Below, in pieces: positions 8,888-19,721 of a stretch of 64,000 nt of DNA. The notes beneath the pieces were generated by a model. The model was not told where the DNA came from and did no database searches. It saw nothing but the letters and a program-made list of their open reading frames with translations. Every line of letters starts with the position of its first letter. Positions within the stretch are counted from its first letter, which is position 1. Origin of the DNA: Bifidobacterium callimiconis (GTDB lineage Bacteria; Actinomycetota; Actinomycetes; Actinomycetales; Bifidobacteriaceae); the NCBI RefSeq assembly GCF_003952005.1, contig NZ_QXGJ01000006.1, positions 150,073 to 214,072 on the forward strand. Direction: 5' to 3'. The translations under genes and the position numbers were made by a program.

Positions 8888-11800
8888 ATGAGCGACTCCA
8901 CATGCCCGGACTGGTTCACCCCCGAAACGCGGGACTGGTTCACTCATGCCTTCGGAGCGCCGACCGTCGTGCAAGCCCAGGCATGGGACGCCATCCATTC
9001 CGGCTCCAACGTGCTGGTCACCGCTCCGACCGGATCGGGAAAGACCCTCGCCGCGTTCCTGTCCGCCATCGACACCCTGGCTCGCCAGGAGACCGAATCG
9101 GGAACGAAAAACGGTGACGACGCCCCTGCCGCATCCGCCACGCCGCGTCAGGGCGTACGCATTCTCTACATCTCGCCGCTCAAGGCATTGGGCACCGACG
9201 TGGCCAAGAACCTCCGCCGGCCATTGGACGGCATCGCCGCATGCTTTGAGCAGGCGCATCATCGTGTTCCACGAATCACCGTGGGAATGCGTAACGGCGA
9301 CTCCACCCCACAGGAACGACGGGCCATCGTCTCCCATCCGCCGGACATTCTCGTCACCACGCCGGAATCCCTGTACCTGTTGCTCACCTCCAAGGCGCGG
9401 CGGATTCTCACGACCGTGACCACCGTGATCGTCGATGAGGTGCACGCTCTTGTCGGTACCAAACGCGGCGTCCACCTGACGCTGAGTCTGGAACGCCTCG
9501 CCCTGCTGGCGGGAGAATTCCAACGCATCGGACTGAGCGCCACGATACGGCCGCTCGACACTGCGGCCGGATTCCTTGCCGGAACGCGTCCGGTATCCGT
9601 TATCGCCCCACAGCAGACACCATCGTTCGCATTACGGATCATCAATCCCGCCGATGATCTACATGACATCACGTCCTTGTCCAACGCCAACGATGACGAC
9701 GATCGCGGATCGGTGTGGCCAAAAGTCGAACAGGCCATCCTTGACGACATCATCGCCCACCACACCACACTCGTCTTCGTCAATTCACGAGGCCTCTGCG
9801 AAAAACTCACGGCCAGACTCAACGACCTGTACGCCGAACGAATCTACGGACGGCAGCCGCTCCGCTACCGCGACCGCAGCCACTACGACGCCGTCGCGGG
9901 ATCCAGCACCATGCTCGTGCACGACCAAGCCCCTGAAGACGTCATCGCCATGGCTCATCACGGATCGGTCTCCAAAGAACGACGGCACCAGGTGGAGTCC
10001 GATCTCAAAGCCGGACGGCTCAGATGCGTAGTGGCCACCAGCAGCCTCGAACTCGGCATCGATATGGGAACGGTCGATCTGGTCATTCAGGTATCCCCGC
10101 CATTCTCGGTATCCAGCGCACTCCAGCGTGCCGGTCGCGCCGATCATCGTGTCAACGGCACCTCGCACGCGCGGTTCTACCCACTCACCCGCGAACAGGT
10201 CCTCATCACCACGGCCACCGTCGAAGCCATGCGTGCCGGTCGCATCGAACAGACGACCATTCCCACCAACCCGCTGGACATTCTCGCGCAGCAGACCGTA
10301 GCGGCGGCTGCCATGGAACCGCTCGATCACGACACCTGGTACCGTGTCGTGCGCCGCGCCGCACCCTACCACACCCTTGACGAAACCTCCTACGACGCGA
10401 CGATCGGCATGATGTCCGGCCAATACAACGGCGAGGAATTCTCCGTCTTCCGCCCCTCGCTCATATGGGACCGGGATACGGGCATCATCAGCGCCAGACC
10501 GGGAGCACAACGTCTCGCCGTCACCTGCGGAGGCACCATCCCCGACCGGGGCACCTACAGCGTGGTACTCACCGACGAGGCCGCCGGCAAAGGCCCCAAA
10601 CGAGTCGGCGAACTCGACGAGGAAATGGTCTACGAATCCCGAGTCGGCGATGTGATCACCCTCGGCACGTCCACATGGCGAATCCGCGAAATCACCCACG
10701 ACCGCGTCATCGTCACTCCGGCTCCGGGACAGACCGCACGGCTGCCGTTCTGGCACGGCGACGGTCCCGGACGGGACGCCGACAGCGGCGAAACCATAGG
10801 ACGCATCACCCGCGAACTGACCAACGGACTCGACAACGAACACGGGCTCGACGGCCGGAACGGAGGATTCGACACGCCCACGCTACGCCGGCTCCACGAT
10901 GACGGGCTTGACGGACACGGGCTTGACGGACTCGCCCGACTCCTCGACGAGCAACGCGCCGTCACCGGAACCGTCCCCAACGATCGCACCCTGGTCATCG
11001 AACGGTGCCAGGACGAGGACGGTGACTGGCGGGTGATCATCCACTCGCCATACGGCCGCCGCATCCACGAACCATGGGCCATGGGCATCAATATGCGACT
11101 CAGAGCAAGATACGGATACGATGGCCAGACCATGGCCGCCGACGACGGCATCGTGCTCCGCGTGCCAGACACCGACGAACCATTGCCATGGAGAAGCCTG
11201 ATCGTCTTCGACCCGGACGAACTCGAAGCCGACATCCGCCGGCACATCACCGAAACGGCTCTGTTCGCCGCACGCTTTCGGGAGAATGCCGCACGATCAT
11301 TGTTCATGCCACGCATGAATCCAAGCAGACGCGTGCCCCTCTGGCAGCAGCGACTGCGCGCCGCACAGCTGCAGACCGCGGCATCGGTCATCCCCGGCTT
11401 CCCCCTCATCCTCGAAACCGCACGCGAATGCCTACAGGATATCTACGACATGGCCGCACTGCGACGCATGATGACCGCGCTCGCCGACGGCCGCATTGCC
11501 GTGGCAAGTGCACAGACCCCTGTTCCGTCACCGTTCGCACGAGCGCTGCTGTTCGGCTACACCGGTGCCTACATGTACCAGTACGACGTGCCTCAGGCCG
11601 AGCGGGCCGCCGCCACGCTTGCCCTGGACCCCGAACTGCTCGCCCGGCTGCTCGGCGATGGCGGCGCCGAAGCGGAGCCGTTGCTCGATGCACAGGTCAT
11701 CAAACGGACCGAGGCCGAGCTGCAGTGCATGACCGCGGAACGGCGCAAACACGGCAAGGAGGGCGTCGCCGATCTGCTGCGTCTGCTGGGACCGCTGTCC

Positions 11801-13669
11801 GAACATGACATCGCCGCACGTCTGCGTGACGGGGAATCGGCCGGGGAGTACGTCGCGCAACTCCAACGGGAGCGCCGGGCGGTTCCGCTGCCCATACGCG
11901 GCATCACCTATTGGGCCGCACCCGATGATGCGCGACGAATCGACGAGGATCCCGATGATTTGATTTTGCGCTATGCCGGCACGCACGGACCGTTCACCGC
12001 CGAGACCATCGCGGAGCGCTTCGGATTGCACATAGGACAGACCCGTGCGGAGCTGAATGACCTGACCCGGGAGGGGCGCCTGCTGCGGGGCGGATTCGGC
12101 ATGGGAGCCGACGACGATGATCATGATGCCGCTGCCGGACACGGTATCGGCAACACGATCTCACCATCGACGGAATCGGCGCCACGCTGGCTGCATCCGA
12201 AGGTGTTCCGCATGCTCCGCCGCCGATCGCTCAACAAAGCGCGGGCGTCCATCAGACCGGTGTCGCCCGCCGCATACCAGGAGTTTCTGGCGGAGCGGAT
12301 GGGGCCGCAATCAGTCGGCTGCCAACGCTATGAGGGACCTGACGGACTGTATGACGTCATCGGGCTGCTGGAGGGGGTCTCATTGCCCGCCGACATGTGG
12401 GAATCCAGCATCTTCCCCTCCCGTGTGCGGGACTATCATGCCGGTATGCTCGACGACCTGTTGACCTCCGGCGATGTGTTCTGGGTGGGATCGACGGCCA
12501 AGGGGACAGGGAAAAACCCCGGCAGAAGCATTGCGTGGTATCTTTCGGACTCCCCACTATCACAAGACAACGTGTTGAGCGGTGATTGGTCGATGGTCCC
12601 GGAAGCGTTGCGCGACGGCGACTCCTGCTATGCGCGTCAGCTGAAACCCGATGATATGACGGATGCCGCGTTCCTGACCCGCATGCGGGCGCTGATGTGG
12701 AACGGCATGATCACCTGCAGTTCGTTCATGCCGGTCCGACTGACGCTTGGCGGACCAGCAAAGTCGTCAAGGACATCGTCGCGGCGGCGCCGTACCGGTG
12801 CGATGGCCATCGGCAGGAGATTCCCGGGGCGCGCCCGTCCGACCGTGCTGGACGCCGAGCTGCCCGGACTCTGGTCGCTGACGTTTCCGGTGCCGCCGAA
12901 CGACGGGGAAACGGATACGACGGCGGATGCCGAGGCCGAGATGATCACGACACGTCGGGTCGTGGACATGACGGAGGCTCTGCTCGATCGATATGGCGTG
13001 GTCAGCGCCCCGCTGATCGAGATGATCGGACTCGCCGGAGGGTTTTCCGGCATCTATCCGGTGCTGCGGCGCATGGAGGATCGCGGCGATGTGATTCGCG
13101 GCATGTTCGTGGAGGGGTTCGGCGCCGCGCAGTTCGCTCGACGGGAGACCGTGGATTCGTTACGAGCCACAGCCTCGGAACGGGACGACCATAGCGGACG
13201 GTCTCATGACGCCATGATCGCGATGGATGCGCTCGACCCTGCCAACCTGTTCGGCGCCATGATCCCATGGCCGGAGCCGATGCCGTGGCCTGACGCGCCG
13301 ATCGAACCGGAAGCCGGAACGATGCTGCGGCCCACACGACGGGAAGGCGCTGTGGTGGTGATCTCCGCCGGCCGGGCGATACTGTATGCCACGCCGCGCA
13401 GCCATCATGTGCTCGTGTTCTCCGCGTCCGACACCGTTCCCCAGGATGGTACGGCGGAGACGGGGGAGCCGGCGTACCCGTCATACGATGATGATCTGCT
13501 GCGACGCGCGTTCGGCGAACTGGCCTATGCGCTGCGCAGCAGATCCCGGTCGACGACGCTGTTCTGCGATGTCAACGGCATGCCTCTGACAAGAAGGAAT
13601 CCATTCTGGCAGGTCATGCACGCCGCGGGATTCTCCCCCTCACCACAGGGATTGAAAATCTACCCGTGA
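8888..13669 (+). CDS. lhr: Lhr-family ATP-dependent DNA helicase
   Basis: About 1593-aa superfamily 2 helicase of the long Lhr type, a 3'-5' ATPase linked in other bacteria to DNA repair. The Lhr core has Walker A APTGSGKT (residues 46-53), the DEVH box followed by ALVGTKRG, LSATIRP, VNSRGLCEKL, SSLELGIDMG and the motif VI-like QRAGRADHR. It is followed by winged-helix and Lhr-specific domains and a long C-terminal region ending at the TGA before parC. The open frame extends to a TTG at 8849, but the ATG at 8888 fits the expected N-terminus; only a weak GGAAG lies upstream. It is convergent with parC. Length fits the long Lhr class. Confidence 0.88.
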   Translation: MSDSTCPDWFTPETRDWFTHAFGAPTVVQAQAWDAIHSGSNVLVTAPTGSGKTLAAFLSAIDTLARQETESGTKNGDDAPAASATPRQGVRILYISPLKALGTDVAKNLRRPLDGIAACFEQAHHRVPRITVGMRNGDSTPQERRAIVSHPPDILVTTPESLYLLLTSKARRILTTVTTVIVDEVHALVGTKRGVHLTLSLERLALLAGEFQRIGLSATIRPLDTAAGFLAGTRPVSVIAPQQTPSFALRIINPADDLHDITSLSNANDDDDRGSVWPKVEQAILDDIIAHHTTLVFVNSRGLCEKLTARLNDLYAERIYGRQPLRYRDRSHYDAVAGSSTMLVHDQAPEDVIAMAHHGSVSKERRHQVESDLKAGRLRCVVATSSLELGIDMGTVDLVIQVSPPFSVSSALQRAGRADHRVNGTSHARFYPLTREQVLITTATVEAMRAGRIEQTTIPTNPLDILAQQTVAAAAMEPLDHDTWYRVVRRAAPYHTLDETSYDATIGMMSGQYNGEEFSVFRPSLIWDRDTGIISARPGAQRLAVTCGGTIPDRGTYSVVLTDEAAGKGPKRVGELDEEMVYESRVGDVITLGTSTWRIREITHDRVIVTPAPGQTARLPFWHGDGPGRDADSGETIGRITRELTNGLDNEHGLDGRNGGFDTPTLRRLHDDGLDGHGLDGLARLLDEQRAVTGTVPNDRTLVIERCQDEDGDWRVIIHSPYGRRIHEPWAMGINMRLRARYGYDGQTMAADDGIVLRVPDTDEPLPWRSLIVFDPDELEADIRRHITETALFAARFRENAARSLFMPRMNPSRRVPLWQQRLRAAQLQTAASVIPGFPLILETARECLQDIYDMAALRRMMTALADGRIAVASAQTPVPSPFARALLFGYTGAYMYQYDVPQAERAAATLALDPELLARLLGDGGAEAEPLLDAQVIKRTEAELQCMTAERRKHGKEGVADLLRLLGPLSEHDIAARLRDGESAGEYVAQLQRERRAVPLPIRGITYWAAPDDARRIDEDPDDLILRYAGTHGPFTAETIAERFGLHIGQTRAELNDLTREGRLLRGGFGMGADDDDHDAAAGHGIGNTISPSTESAPRWLHPKVFRMLRRRSLNKARASIRPVSPAAYQEFLAERMGPQSVGCQRYEGPDGLYDVIGLLEGVSLPADMWESSIFPSRVRDYHAGMLDDLLTSGDVFWVGSTAKGTGKNPGRSIAWYLSDSPLSQDNVLSGDWSMVPEALRDGDSCYARQLKPDDMTDAAFLTRMRALMWNGMITCSSFMPVRLTLGGPAKSSRTSSRRRRTGAMAIGRRFPGRARPTVLDAELPGLWSLTFPVPPNDGETDTTADAEAEMITTRRVVDMTEALLDRYGVVSAPLIEMIGLAGGFSGIYPVLRRMEDRGDVIRGMFVEGFGAAQFARRETVDSLRATASERDDHSGRSHDAMIAMDALDPANLFGAMIPWPEPMPWPDAPIEPEAGTMLRPTRREGAVVVISAGRAILYATPRSHHVLVFSASDTVPQDGTAETGEPAYPSYDDDLLRRAFGELAYALRSRSRSTTLFCDVNGMPLTRRNPFWQVMHAAGFSPSPQGLKIYP

Positions 13670-13687
13670 AAGTCGCTCAGAGACGAC

Positions 13688-16333
13688 TCATGCGACGAAG
13701 ACGATAGGGGCGTCCAGATCCACGCCGGAGCCATCACGACGCATGTCCGGTGCGGGCAGCGAGACCGGCGTTCCGGATGAAGTCGAAGCCAGCAGCGGCC
13801 ACGACCCCACACAAGCCAGCAACAACGTGTTCTGTCCCTTGAGGAACCGCTGGGATCGTACGCCGCCGGTGCCGCGCCCCTTGGTCGGATACAGCTCCAA
13901 CGGCGTGACCTTCGCGCTGCCGTTCTCCGTGCCCTCCAACGCCTCGGAATCGCCGGCGACGGTCAGTACCACGGCGCCCGAATACAGAGGCTCGCCGTTC
14001 TCGTCCTCCGACGTCGTCCATGCGAGTTTGCCTGCGGGCACGACCGCGAACGCGGCCACATGACATCCCTCGGCGAGCCTGATGCCCGCCATACCTGCGG
14101 AGTTGCGGCCCTGAGCACGTACATTGCCGGCATCAAAGGTCAGCAGCGAGGAATCCGAGGAGACGAACACCAATCGATCCTCGTCGGCGGCCGGTGCCGC
14201 GGCGAGCGCGACATCGTCATTCTTGAGGTCGATGACGCTCCAGGAATCCATCGTGGTGGGGGATTCCCGATTCCAGCGCTTGATCACTCCGCCCCGCGTG
14301 CCGATGGCCAGCGGACGATCGTCATCCAACGCCACCGCGGCGATCACATGCTCGCCGCTGATCGGCTCGGTGCTTTCCGTCATCGTCAGCAGCTCGTCGG
14401 CGGCGACACCGCCCGAGACGTTCGGCTCGACGGTCGTGGGCAATGTCGGCAGATCGGACACATGCGCCAGCACGAATCGGCCGGCCGAGGTCACCAGACC
14501 GTAATCCGACGTGGTGGTGGTACGGAAGGCCGAAACAATCTCGTCGTTCGCGTTCCGTTTGGTCTGTGGACCACGGGAGGCCAAGGCGTCGAGGGCGCTT
14601 TCCCCGCTACGGGCGATCAGACCGGAAGCGGACAGCAGGACCGTACACGGTTCGTCGCTGATCGTCAACGACGCTGTACCATGCTGTGCGGTCTGCGCCG
14701 CCTGTTGCGCCGCCTGCGTCGCACGGGCCATGCCCTTGGCGCCGCTGATGGCAGTTTCGGCATTGGCGGCATGATCGGCGGAGGAGATCACGGCCTCGCT
14801 GTGCACGGGGGAGAGCTCACCGCTCGGGGAAGCGTCCAGCAGCACCGTGCGACGGGGCGTGCCCCACTTGGCCACGGCCTGATCCATTTCGTCGATCACC
14901 ACACGATCCAGTCTCTCGTCGGATCCGAGGATCTCGTCAAGTTCCTCGATGCGGCGGCGAAGATCATCACGTTCGGCCTCCAGCTCGATGCGGCTCATCC
15001 GGGTCAGGCGGCGCAGGCGCAGATCAAGGATGTACTGCGCCTGAATGTCGTCAAGTTCGAACACCGCCATCAAACGGGTCTTTGCCGCGTCGGCGTCCTC
15101 GGATCCTCGGATCACCTGAATCACTTCGTCGATGTCGATCAGGGCCAGCAACAGGCCCTCCACCAGATGCAGGCGTTCCTCGGCCTTGCGCTTGCGATAG
15201 GCGCTGCGTCGGCGTACCACGGAACGGCGATGGTCGATCCACACTTGCAGCAGCTCGCGAAGTCCCATGGTGTGCGGGCGGCCGTCCACAAGCGCCACGT
15301 TGTTGATCGTGAACGAATCCTGCAGCGGAGTGTGCTTGAACAGCTGTGCGAGCACGGCCTCCGGATTGAAGCCGGTCTTCACTTCGATCACCAGACGCGT
15401 GCCGTTATGACGATCGGTAAGATCGATGGCGCCAGTGATGCCCTCGAGCTTCTTGTTCTTCACCCCCTCAGAGATACGCTCAAGCACCTTCTCGGGGCCC
15501 ACCATGAACGGCAGTTCGGTCACCACGATGCCCTTCTTGCGCGCCGTGATGTTCTCCACATGCGTCACCGAACGCGTGACGAACGAGCCACGTCCGTTCT
15601 CATAGGCTTCGCGAATGCCCTCGCGTCCGATGATGATGCCGCCGCCGGGCAGATCCGGACCGGGCACATACCTCATCAGGTCGTCCACCGACGCATCGGG
15701 ATGTGCCATCAGATGCTTCGCGGCGGCCACCACCTCGCCAAGATTATGGGTCACCATATTCGTGGCCATGCCCACCGCGATGCCGGACGAACCATTGACC
15801 AGCAGATTCGGAATCGCCGCCGGCAGCACCTCCGGCTCCTGCAGCTTGTTGTCGTAGTTCGGGCGGAATCCCACCGTGTCCTCGTCGATGTCGGCATTCA
15901 TGCCCAGTGCCGCGGGCGCCAGACGGGCCTCGGTGTATCGGGAGGCGGCCGGCCCGTCGTCAAGCGAGCCGAAATTGCCATGGCCGTCAACCAGCGGCAG
16001 GCGCATGGCGAACGGCTGCGCCAAACGGACCATGGCCTCGTAGATCGCGGAATCACCGTGCGGGTGGAGCTTGCCCATCACCTCGCCCACCACGCGTGCC
16101 GACTTCATATACGAACGATCCGGAGTCAGATTCATCTCTCCCATTTGGTAGATGATGCGACGCTGCACCGGCTTGAGACCGTCACGCGCGTCCGGCAGCG
16201 CGCGGGCGTAGATCACCGAATACGCATATTCGAGGAATGAGCGGCTCATCTCCTCATTAAGCGGCGTATCGACGATGTTCTCCCGCACCGTGCGAGGATC
16301 GAACGACGGCTTGGTCTTATGCTTGGTGGCCAA
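13688..16333 (-). CDS. parC: DNA topoisomerase IV subunit A (ParC)
   Basis: 881-aa type IIA topoisomerase A subunit, the DNA-cleaving partner of ParE. The catalytic Tyr is in ASRYTEARL (Tyr133). The quinolone-determining segment [12 protein letters not shown] carries the wild-type Ser95 and Glu99 pair, the ParC-like pattern. The C-terminal beta-pinwheel lacks a clear GyrA box, supporting ParC over Gyr[11 protein letters not shown] and [15 protein letters not shown] are typical of actinobacterial ParC. An ATG at 16363 is possible, but TTG at 16333 has AAAGGAG 8 bases upstream on the coding strand, so I prefer it. A Gln/Ala/Thr-rich low-complexity stretch lies near residues 550-580. Confidence 0.93.
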   Translation of the reverse strand: MATKHKTKPSFDPRTVRENIVDTPLNEEMSRSFLEYAYSVIYARALPDARDGLKPVQRRIIYQMGEMNLTPDRSYMKSARVVGEVMGKLHPHGDSAIYEAMVRLAQPFAMRLPLVDGHGNFGSLDDGPAASRYTEARLAPAALGMNADIDEDTVGFRPNYDNKLQEPEVLPAAIPNLLVNGSSGIAVGMATNMVTHNLGEVVAAAKHLMAHPDASVDDLMRYVPGPDLPGGGIIIGREGIREAYENGRGSFVTRSVTHVENITARKKGIVVTELPFMVGPEKVLERISEGVKNKKLEGITGAIDLTDRHNGTRLVIEVKTGFNPEAVLAQLFKHTPLQDSFTINNVALVDGRPHTMGLRELLQVWIDHRRSVVRRRSAYRKRKAEERLHLVEGLLLALIDIDEVIQVIRGSEDADAAKTRLMAVFELDDIQAQYILDLRLRRLTRMSRIELEAERDDLRRRIEELDEILGSDERLDRVVIDEMDQAVAKWGTPRRTVLLDASPSGELSPVHSEAVISSADHAANAETAISGAKGMARATQAAQQAAQTAQHGTASLTISDEPCTVLLSASGLIARSGESALDALASRGPQTKRNANDEIVSAFRTTTTSDYGLVTSAGRFVLAHVSDLPTLPTTVEPNVSGGVAADELLTMTESTEPISGEHVIAAVALDDDRPLAIGTRGGVIKRWNRESPTTMDSWSVIDLKNDDVALAAAPAADEDRLVFVSSDSSLLTFDAGNVRAQGRNSAGMAGIRLAEGCHVAAFAVVPAGKLAWTTSEDENGEPLYSGAVVLTVAGDSEALEGTENGSAKVTPLELYPTKGRGTGGVRSQRFLKGQNTLLLACVGSWPLLASTSSGTPVSLPAPDMRRDGSGVDLDAPIVFVA

Positions 16334-16403
16334 CGCTTGAACTCCTTTGCGAACGTGAATCAACCATCCATATTACGACGACTTGACGGGAAGCAGTGGT
16401 TCA

Positions 16404-17633
16404 ATGGAAGGCATGAGTGTGGAAGTGCCCGACCCGAACGAGCTGCTGAGGCTGCAGCCGACCGTACGATACGACGACCGGAACGATCAGGGTCGCGGAG
16501 GAGCCCGACACCTGAGCGCGGTGCTGCCGGCGCTCAGCGCGGCCATCGGGCATCCCATGCCGACGCCGGTTCATACCGATCCCAGGCTCGCCCGCGAGCA
16601 ACTCGGTCTGCCCGAGGCCTCCAGCGCGATCATCGTGCTGGTCGACGGACTCGGCTTCTGGAATCTTGCCATGCGCCGCGGCCATGCGCCGTATCTGCGT
16701 TCGCTGCTCGACGACTCGGCTTGTTCGAGACCGATCTCCACCTGCTATCCCAGTACCACGGTGGCCGCCATGAGCACGTTCGGCACGGGTACGTGCCCCG
16801 GGCTGACCGCCATGACCGGATACACCCAATTGAACGTGCGTACCGACACCATCTGCCAGCTCATCCAATTCAAGGACGCTCCCGACCCGCAGGAGCTGCA
16901 GCGCCAGCCGACGATCTTCGAACGGCTTGCCGCCGAGGGCGTACGGGTCACTTCGTCCGGACTGCCGAAGTTCGCCTCATCGCCACTGACCCAGGCGGCA
17001 TTCCGAGGCGCCGACTACATCTCCAACGTACTGCCGCGGGATCGTGTGCTCGCCGCGGCCAAGGCCGCACGGACCCCCGGCCTGACCTATCTGTATATTC
17101 GCGACGCCGACAAGACCGGGCACAACTATGGCTGGAATTCCGATCGGTGGATCGGCGCATTCGAACGTATCGACGCCCAGTTGGGACTGCTCAGTCGCAG
17201 CGTGCCCAAGGGAACGTTGATCGTCATCACCGCCGATCATGGCATGATCTCCACCGACCCCGACCGGCGCATCGACATCGCCCATGAGCCCATGCTGTCC
17301 CATGGCGTTCGTGCCGTGGGAGGGGAGCCCCGGGCGCTCATGCTGTATCTCGAACCCGATCAGCCCGCGGATGAGGTGGCCTCCCGCTGGCGTGAGCGTC
17401 TTGGCGACAGCGCTCTGGTCCGCACTCGTGACGAGGCCGTGGCCGAGGGCGTCTACGGACCGGTCGAACCGCGTGTGCTACCGATGATCGGCGACGTGCT
17501 GGTCAGCGCCGCAGGGCGGACGACCATCGTGGACTCGCGCATTCAGACCGACAAGGCGACCAGACTGCCGTCCGTGCATGGTTCCCAGACATCGGCGGAG
17601 ATGGATATTCCTCTGCTGATCGACGTGGCCTGA
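16404..17633 (+). CDS. Alkaline phosphatase superfamily phosphodiesterase/pyrophosphatase
   Basis: About 409-aa cytoplasmic member of the type I phosphodiesterase / nucleotide pyrophosphatase branch of the alkaline phosphatase superfamily. Metal-site motifs are in order: VDGLGFWN, the nucleophile-bearing CYPSTTVAAMSTFGTG, DADKTGHNYG, and ITADHGM with a later SHGVRAVGGEPR. No signal peptide is present. The start is uncertain: TTG 16383, ATG 16404 and ATG 16413 are all in frame; GGGAAG at 16388-16393 best fits 16404. It is divergent from parC and converges on sepH. The substrate is unknown. Confidence 0.8.
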   Translation: MEGMSVEVPDPNELLRLQPTVRYDDRNDQGRGGARHLSAVLPALSAAIGHPMPTPVHTDPRLAREQLGLPEASSAIIVLVDGLGFWNLAMRRGHAPYLRSLLDDSACSRPISTCYPSTTVAAMSTFGTGTCPGLTAMTGYTQLNVRTDTICQLIQFKDAPDPQELQRQPTIFERLAAEGVRVTSSGLPKFASSPLTQAAFRGADYISNVLPRDRVLAAAKAARTPGLTYLYIRDADKTGHNYGWNSDRWIGAFERIDAQLGLLSRSVPKGTLIVITADHGMISTDPDRRIDIAHEPMLSHGVRAVGGEPRALMLYLEPDQPADEVASRWRERLGDSALVRTRDEAVAEGVYGPVEPRVLPMIGDVLVSAAGRTTIVDSRIQTDKATRLPSVHGSQTSAEMDIPLLIDVA

Positions 17634-17677
17634 TCGCGTTCGGACGTTCGCACGTTCGCCCGTCATACGTCGAGCGA

Positions 17678-18709
17678 TTATTCGCCGAACAGGATCTCGT
17701 CCCAACTGGGCACCGCGGAACGGCGGCTCTTGCGGCGCGGCTTGGCAGGAGCGGCATCGGTGCCGTCGGCGTGCCCGTCGGTCTGTGCGTTGGGCACCAG
17801 TGGCGAAACCTGATCGTCGGTCTTGACGTCGCTTTGTGCGGATTGGGCCGTCTGCCCGTGCTTGCCGTTGTCGGTCTTGTCCCCGTAGAGCCAGTCGCCG
17901 GTGGTCGGTGCGCCGCCGGCGGCGTTATGATCGTCGGCATTGCGGGCGGTCGTCGGCGCATCCGCGGGAGACTGCGTCGCGGAAGATGACGACGAATCGT
18001 TCGGCGATGAGGAGGAATCGCCGTTGCTGTCCGAAATATGGACATCATTTACGGAGTTCTTGACGTCCGGGGAACGGCCGAAGACGGAATGGGATTCATC
18101 CGGCTCCCCGCCGTTCGGTTCAAAGCGTTTCGCCTTGAGCAGCATGCCCGCCGTCGTGTTCATGGGCGTGACCGAATTGTCGCGCATGTCCCATGCCCAT
18201 TCCGCCTTGATCAGACGTCCCGCGGTCTCGAACGACGCATGGATCCTCCACGGTTCGCGGGTATGCCGAGTGGCGGACCAGCGAACCGTATCCATGGGAA
18301 TATGGGCCGCGCGCAGCGACGCCTCGACCACGTCAAGCACACTGCGGCTGCGCGACGTGGTCGAGGCGGGGGCGGAGAAGAACTGATTGATGGCGTACTT
18401 CTTCTCCGTCTCCACCGGCTGGGCAAAACGCCGCACCAGCACTTCGCTTACGGAATAGTTCTTCGCCACCTCGCTGGGACTGGCCCCCGCGCGGATCATC
18501 GACTGGATCATGGAGATGGGGATCGTGGCGGTGGACTGGGGATCCGGGGCGTCTCCACGTTCCACCCGAATCTGCTTGCTGGCGAGAATGCCTTGTTCGA
18601 GACGGTCGTCGATACGTACGAGGAAGGAATGGCCGTCCATGGAGAAGACCAGATCGCCGTTCTTATCGACACGTTCGAAATGCGCCACCTTGAGCGTTTC
18701 ATCCGACAT
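17678..18709 (-). CDS. sepH: Septation protein SepH (DUF3071)
   Basis: 343-aa actinobacterial cell-division protein. In Streptomyces SepH binds FtsZ through a conserved N-terminal DUF3071 domain and promotes filament assembly. Residues 1-150 match this domain, including the helix-turn-helix-like GASPSEVAKNYSVSEVLVRR and then ALE/KKYAINQFF-type segments. The rest is Ser/Asp/Ala-rich and probably disordered, ending in the basic KPRRKSRRSAVPSWDEILFG, which matches the short conserved C-terminal motif of the family. The start ATG at 18709 (MSDETLK) is preferred over a GTG at 18760. It is divergent from the DUF4193 gene. Confidence 0.9.
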   Translation of the reverse strand: MSDETLKVAHFERVDKNGDLVFSMDGHSFLVRIDDRLEQGILASKQIRVERGDAPDPQSTATIPISMIQSMIRAGASPSEVAKNYSVSEVLVRRFAQPVETEKKYAINQFFSAPASTTSRSRSVLDVVEASLRAAHIPMDTVRWSATRHTREPWRIHASFETAGRLIKAEWAWDMRDNSVTPMNTTAGMLLKAKRFEPNGGEPDESHSVFGRSPDVKNSVNDVHISDSNGDSSSSPNDSSSSSATQSPADAPTTARNADDHNAAGGAPTTGDWLYGDKTDNGKHGQTAQSAQSDVKTDDQVSPLVPNAQTDGHADGTDAAPAKPRRKSRRSAVPSWDEILFGE

Positions 18710-18850
18710 ACAGGCACCCGACTTCCTACAAAGATCACTGATACATCTATTGTGCCCCACGTGTCGGAATTTTGCGGGTATTTGAAATCGTGTATCCTAT
18801 GGCGCAGAACATGACACCAATGTCTTTCGAAAAAGGAAAGGAGTCCCATC

Positions 18851-19147
18851 ATGGCACAGGATTACGATACCCCCAGAAGCAAGGACGAGGACGAGGAGTC
18901 CATCGAGGCCCTGGGCAAGAGCTCGAGGCAGAATCAGGCCGGCGACATCGACGACGATGAGAACGCCATCGCCGAGGACTACGAGCTGCCCGGTGCCGAT
19001 CTGAGCAACGAGGACTCGTCTGTGACCGTCATTCCGATGCAGGGTGACGAGTTCATCTGCTCCGAATGCTTCCTGGTCAAGCACCGCAGCCAGCTGGCCT
19101 ACACCACCGATGACGGCGACCCCGTCTGCGAGGAGTGCGCCGGCTGA
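18851..19147 (+). CDS. DUF4193 small acidic protein with CxxC pairs
   Basis: 98-aa acidic protein of the actinobacterial DUF4193 family, function unknown. The N-terminal 55 residues are Asp/Glu-rich. The C-terminus carries CSEC (about residues 72-75) and CEEC (about 94-97), a four-cysteine arrangement that could bind zinc. AAAGGAAAGGAG lies just before the ATG at 18851. It is followed immediately by dut with a 1-base gap, as in many actinobacteria, and lies divergently from sepH. Confidence 0.88.
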   Translation: MAQDYDTPRSKDEDEESIEALGKSSRQNQAGDIDDDENAIAEDYELPGADLSNEDSSVTVIPMQGDEFICSECFLVKHRSQLAYTTDDGDPVCEECAG

Positions 19148-19148
19148 T

Positions 19149-19622
19149 ATGGCATACGACGAGACGTACAACGGTCCCGAAAACGTGGAGGTGCTCGTCA
19201 AGTCGCTGACCGGCGAGCCCATCGACCTGCACTATGCACACGGCGGTGATGCGGGCGCCGACCTGCGGACCACGGAACGGGTGGAACTCAGACCGTTCGA
19301 GCGCGCCTTGGTTCCCACGGGAGTGGCCATGGCTCTTCCCGCGGGGTATGTGGGACTCGTCCACCCCCGTTCCGGTCTGGCGGTCAAGCAGGGTGTCACC
19401 GTGCTGAACGCGCCTGGAACGATCGACGCCGGATACCGCGGCGAGATCAAGGTTCCGCTGATCAACCTCGACCCCGAACACACCGTGGTCTTCGAGCCGG
19501 GAGACCGGATCGCCCAATTGGTCATCCAGCGTTACGTCGAAGCACGCTTCATCGAAGCCGAACGACTGCCCGGTTCCGATCGTGCCGAACGCGGGTTCGG
19601 CTCCACGGGAGTCAATTCCTGA
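19149..19622 (+). CDS. dut: dUTP diphosphatase (dUTPase)
   Basis: 157-aa trimeric dUTPase that hydrolyses dUTP to dUMP and pyrophosphate, keeping uracil out of DNA and supplying dUMP for thymidylate. The five family motifs are present: [35 protein letters not shown] (the catalytic Asp and uracil-reading loop), [11 protein letters not shown], and the C-terminal P-loop-like [11 protein letters not shown] longer frame opens at 19044 inside the DUF4193 gene, but the ATG at 19149 right after the DUF4193 stop is the natural start and implies translational coupling. Confidence 0.95.
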   Translation: MAYDETYNGPENVEVLVKSLTGEPIDLHYAHGGDAGADLRTTERVELRPFERALVPTGVAMALPAGYVGLVHPRSGLAVKQGVTVLNAPGTIDAGYRGEIKVPLINLDPEHTVVFEPGDRIAQLVIQRYVEARFIEAERLPGSDRAERGFGSTGVNS

Positions 19623-19630
19623 CGAATGCC

Positions 19631-19651
19631 GCGCCCCGCAAAACGGGGCGC
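19631..19651 (+). terminator. Hairpin after dut
   Basis: GCGCCCCG (19631-19638), loop CAAAA, CGGGGCGC (19644-19651): a perfect 8-bp GC stem nine bases after the dut stop. No T-run follows. A -10-like TACAAT at 19680-19685 for rel lies downstream. Confidence 0.55.
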
Positions 19652-19721
19652 GAATGCGACGGTTCGCGGGGAAACTCATTACAATGGGCACCACCACAGC
19701 CGCGTAGGAGAGGAGAGCATT

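Noticed and set aside
14060..16240. 726-aa plus-strand open frame
   Set aside because: It is exactly antisense to parC; high GC gives long shadow frames. The composition is His/Gly/Arg-rich and no domain is recognisable.
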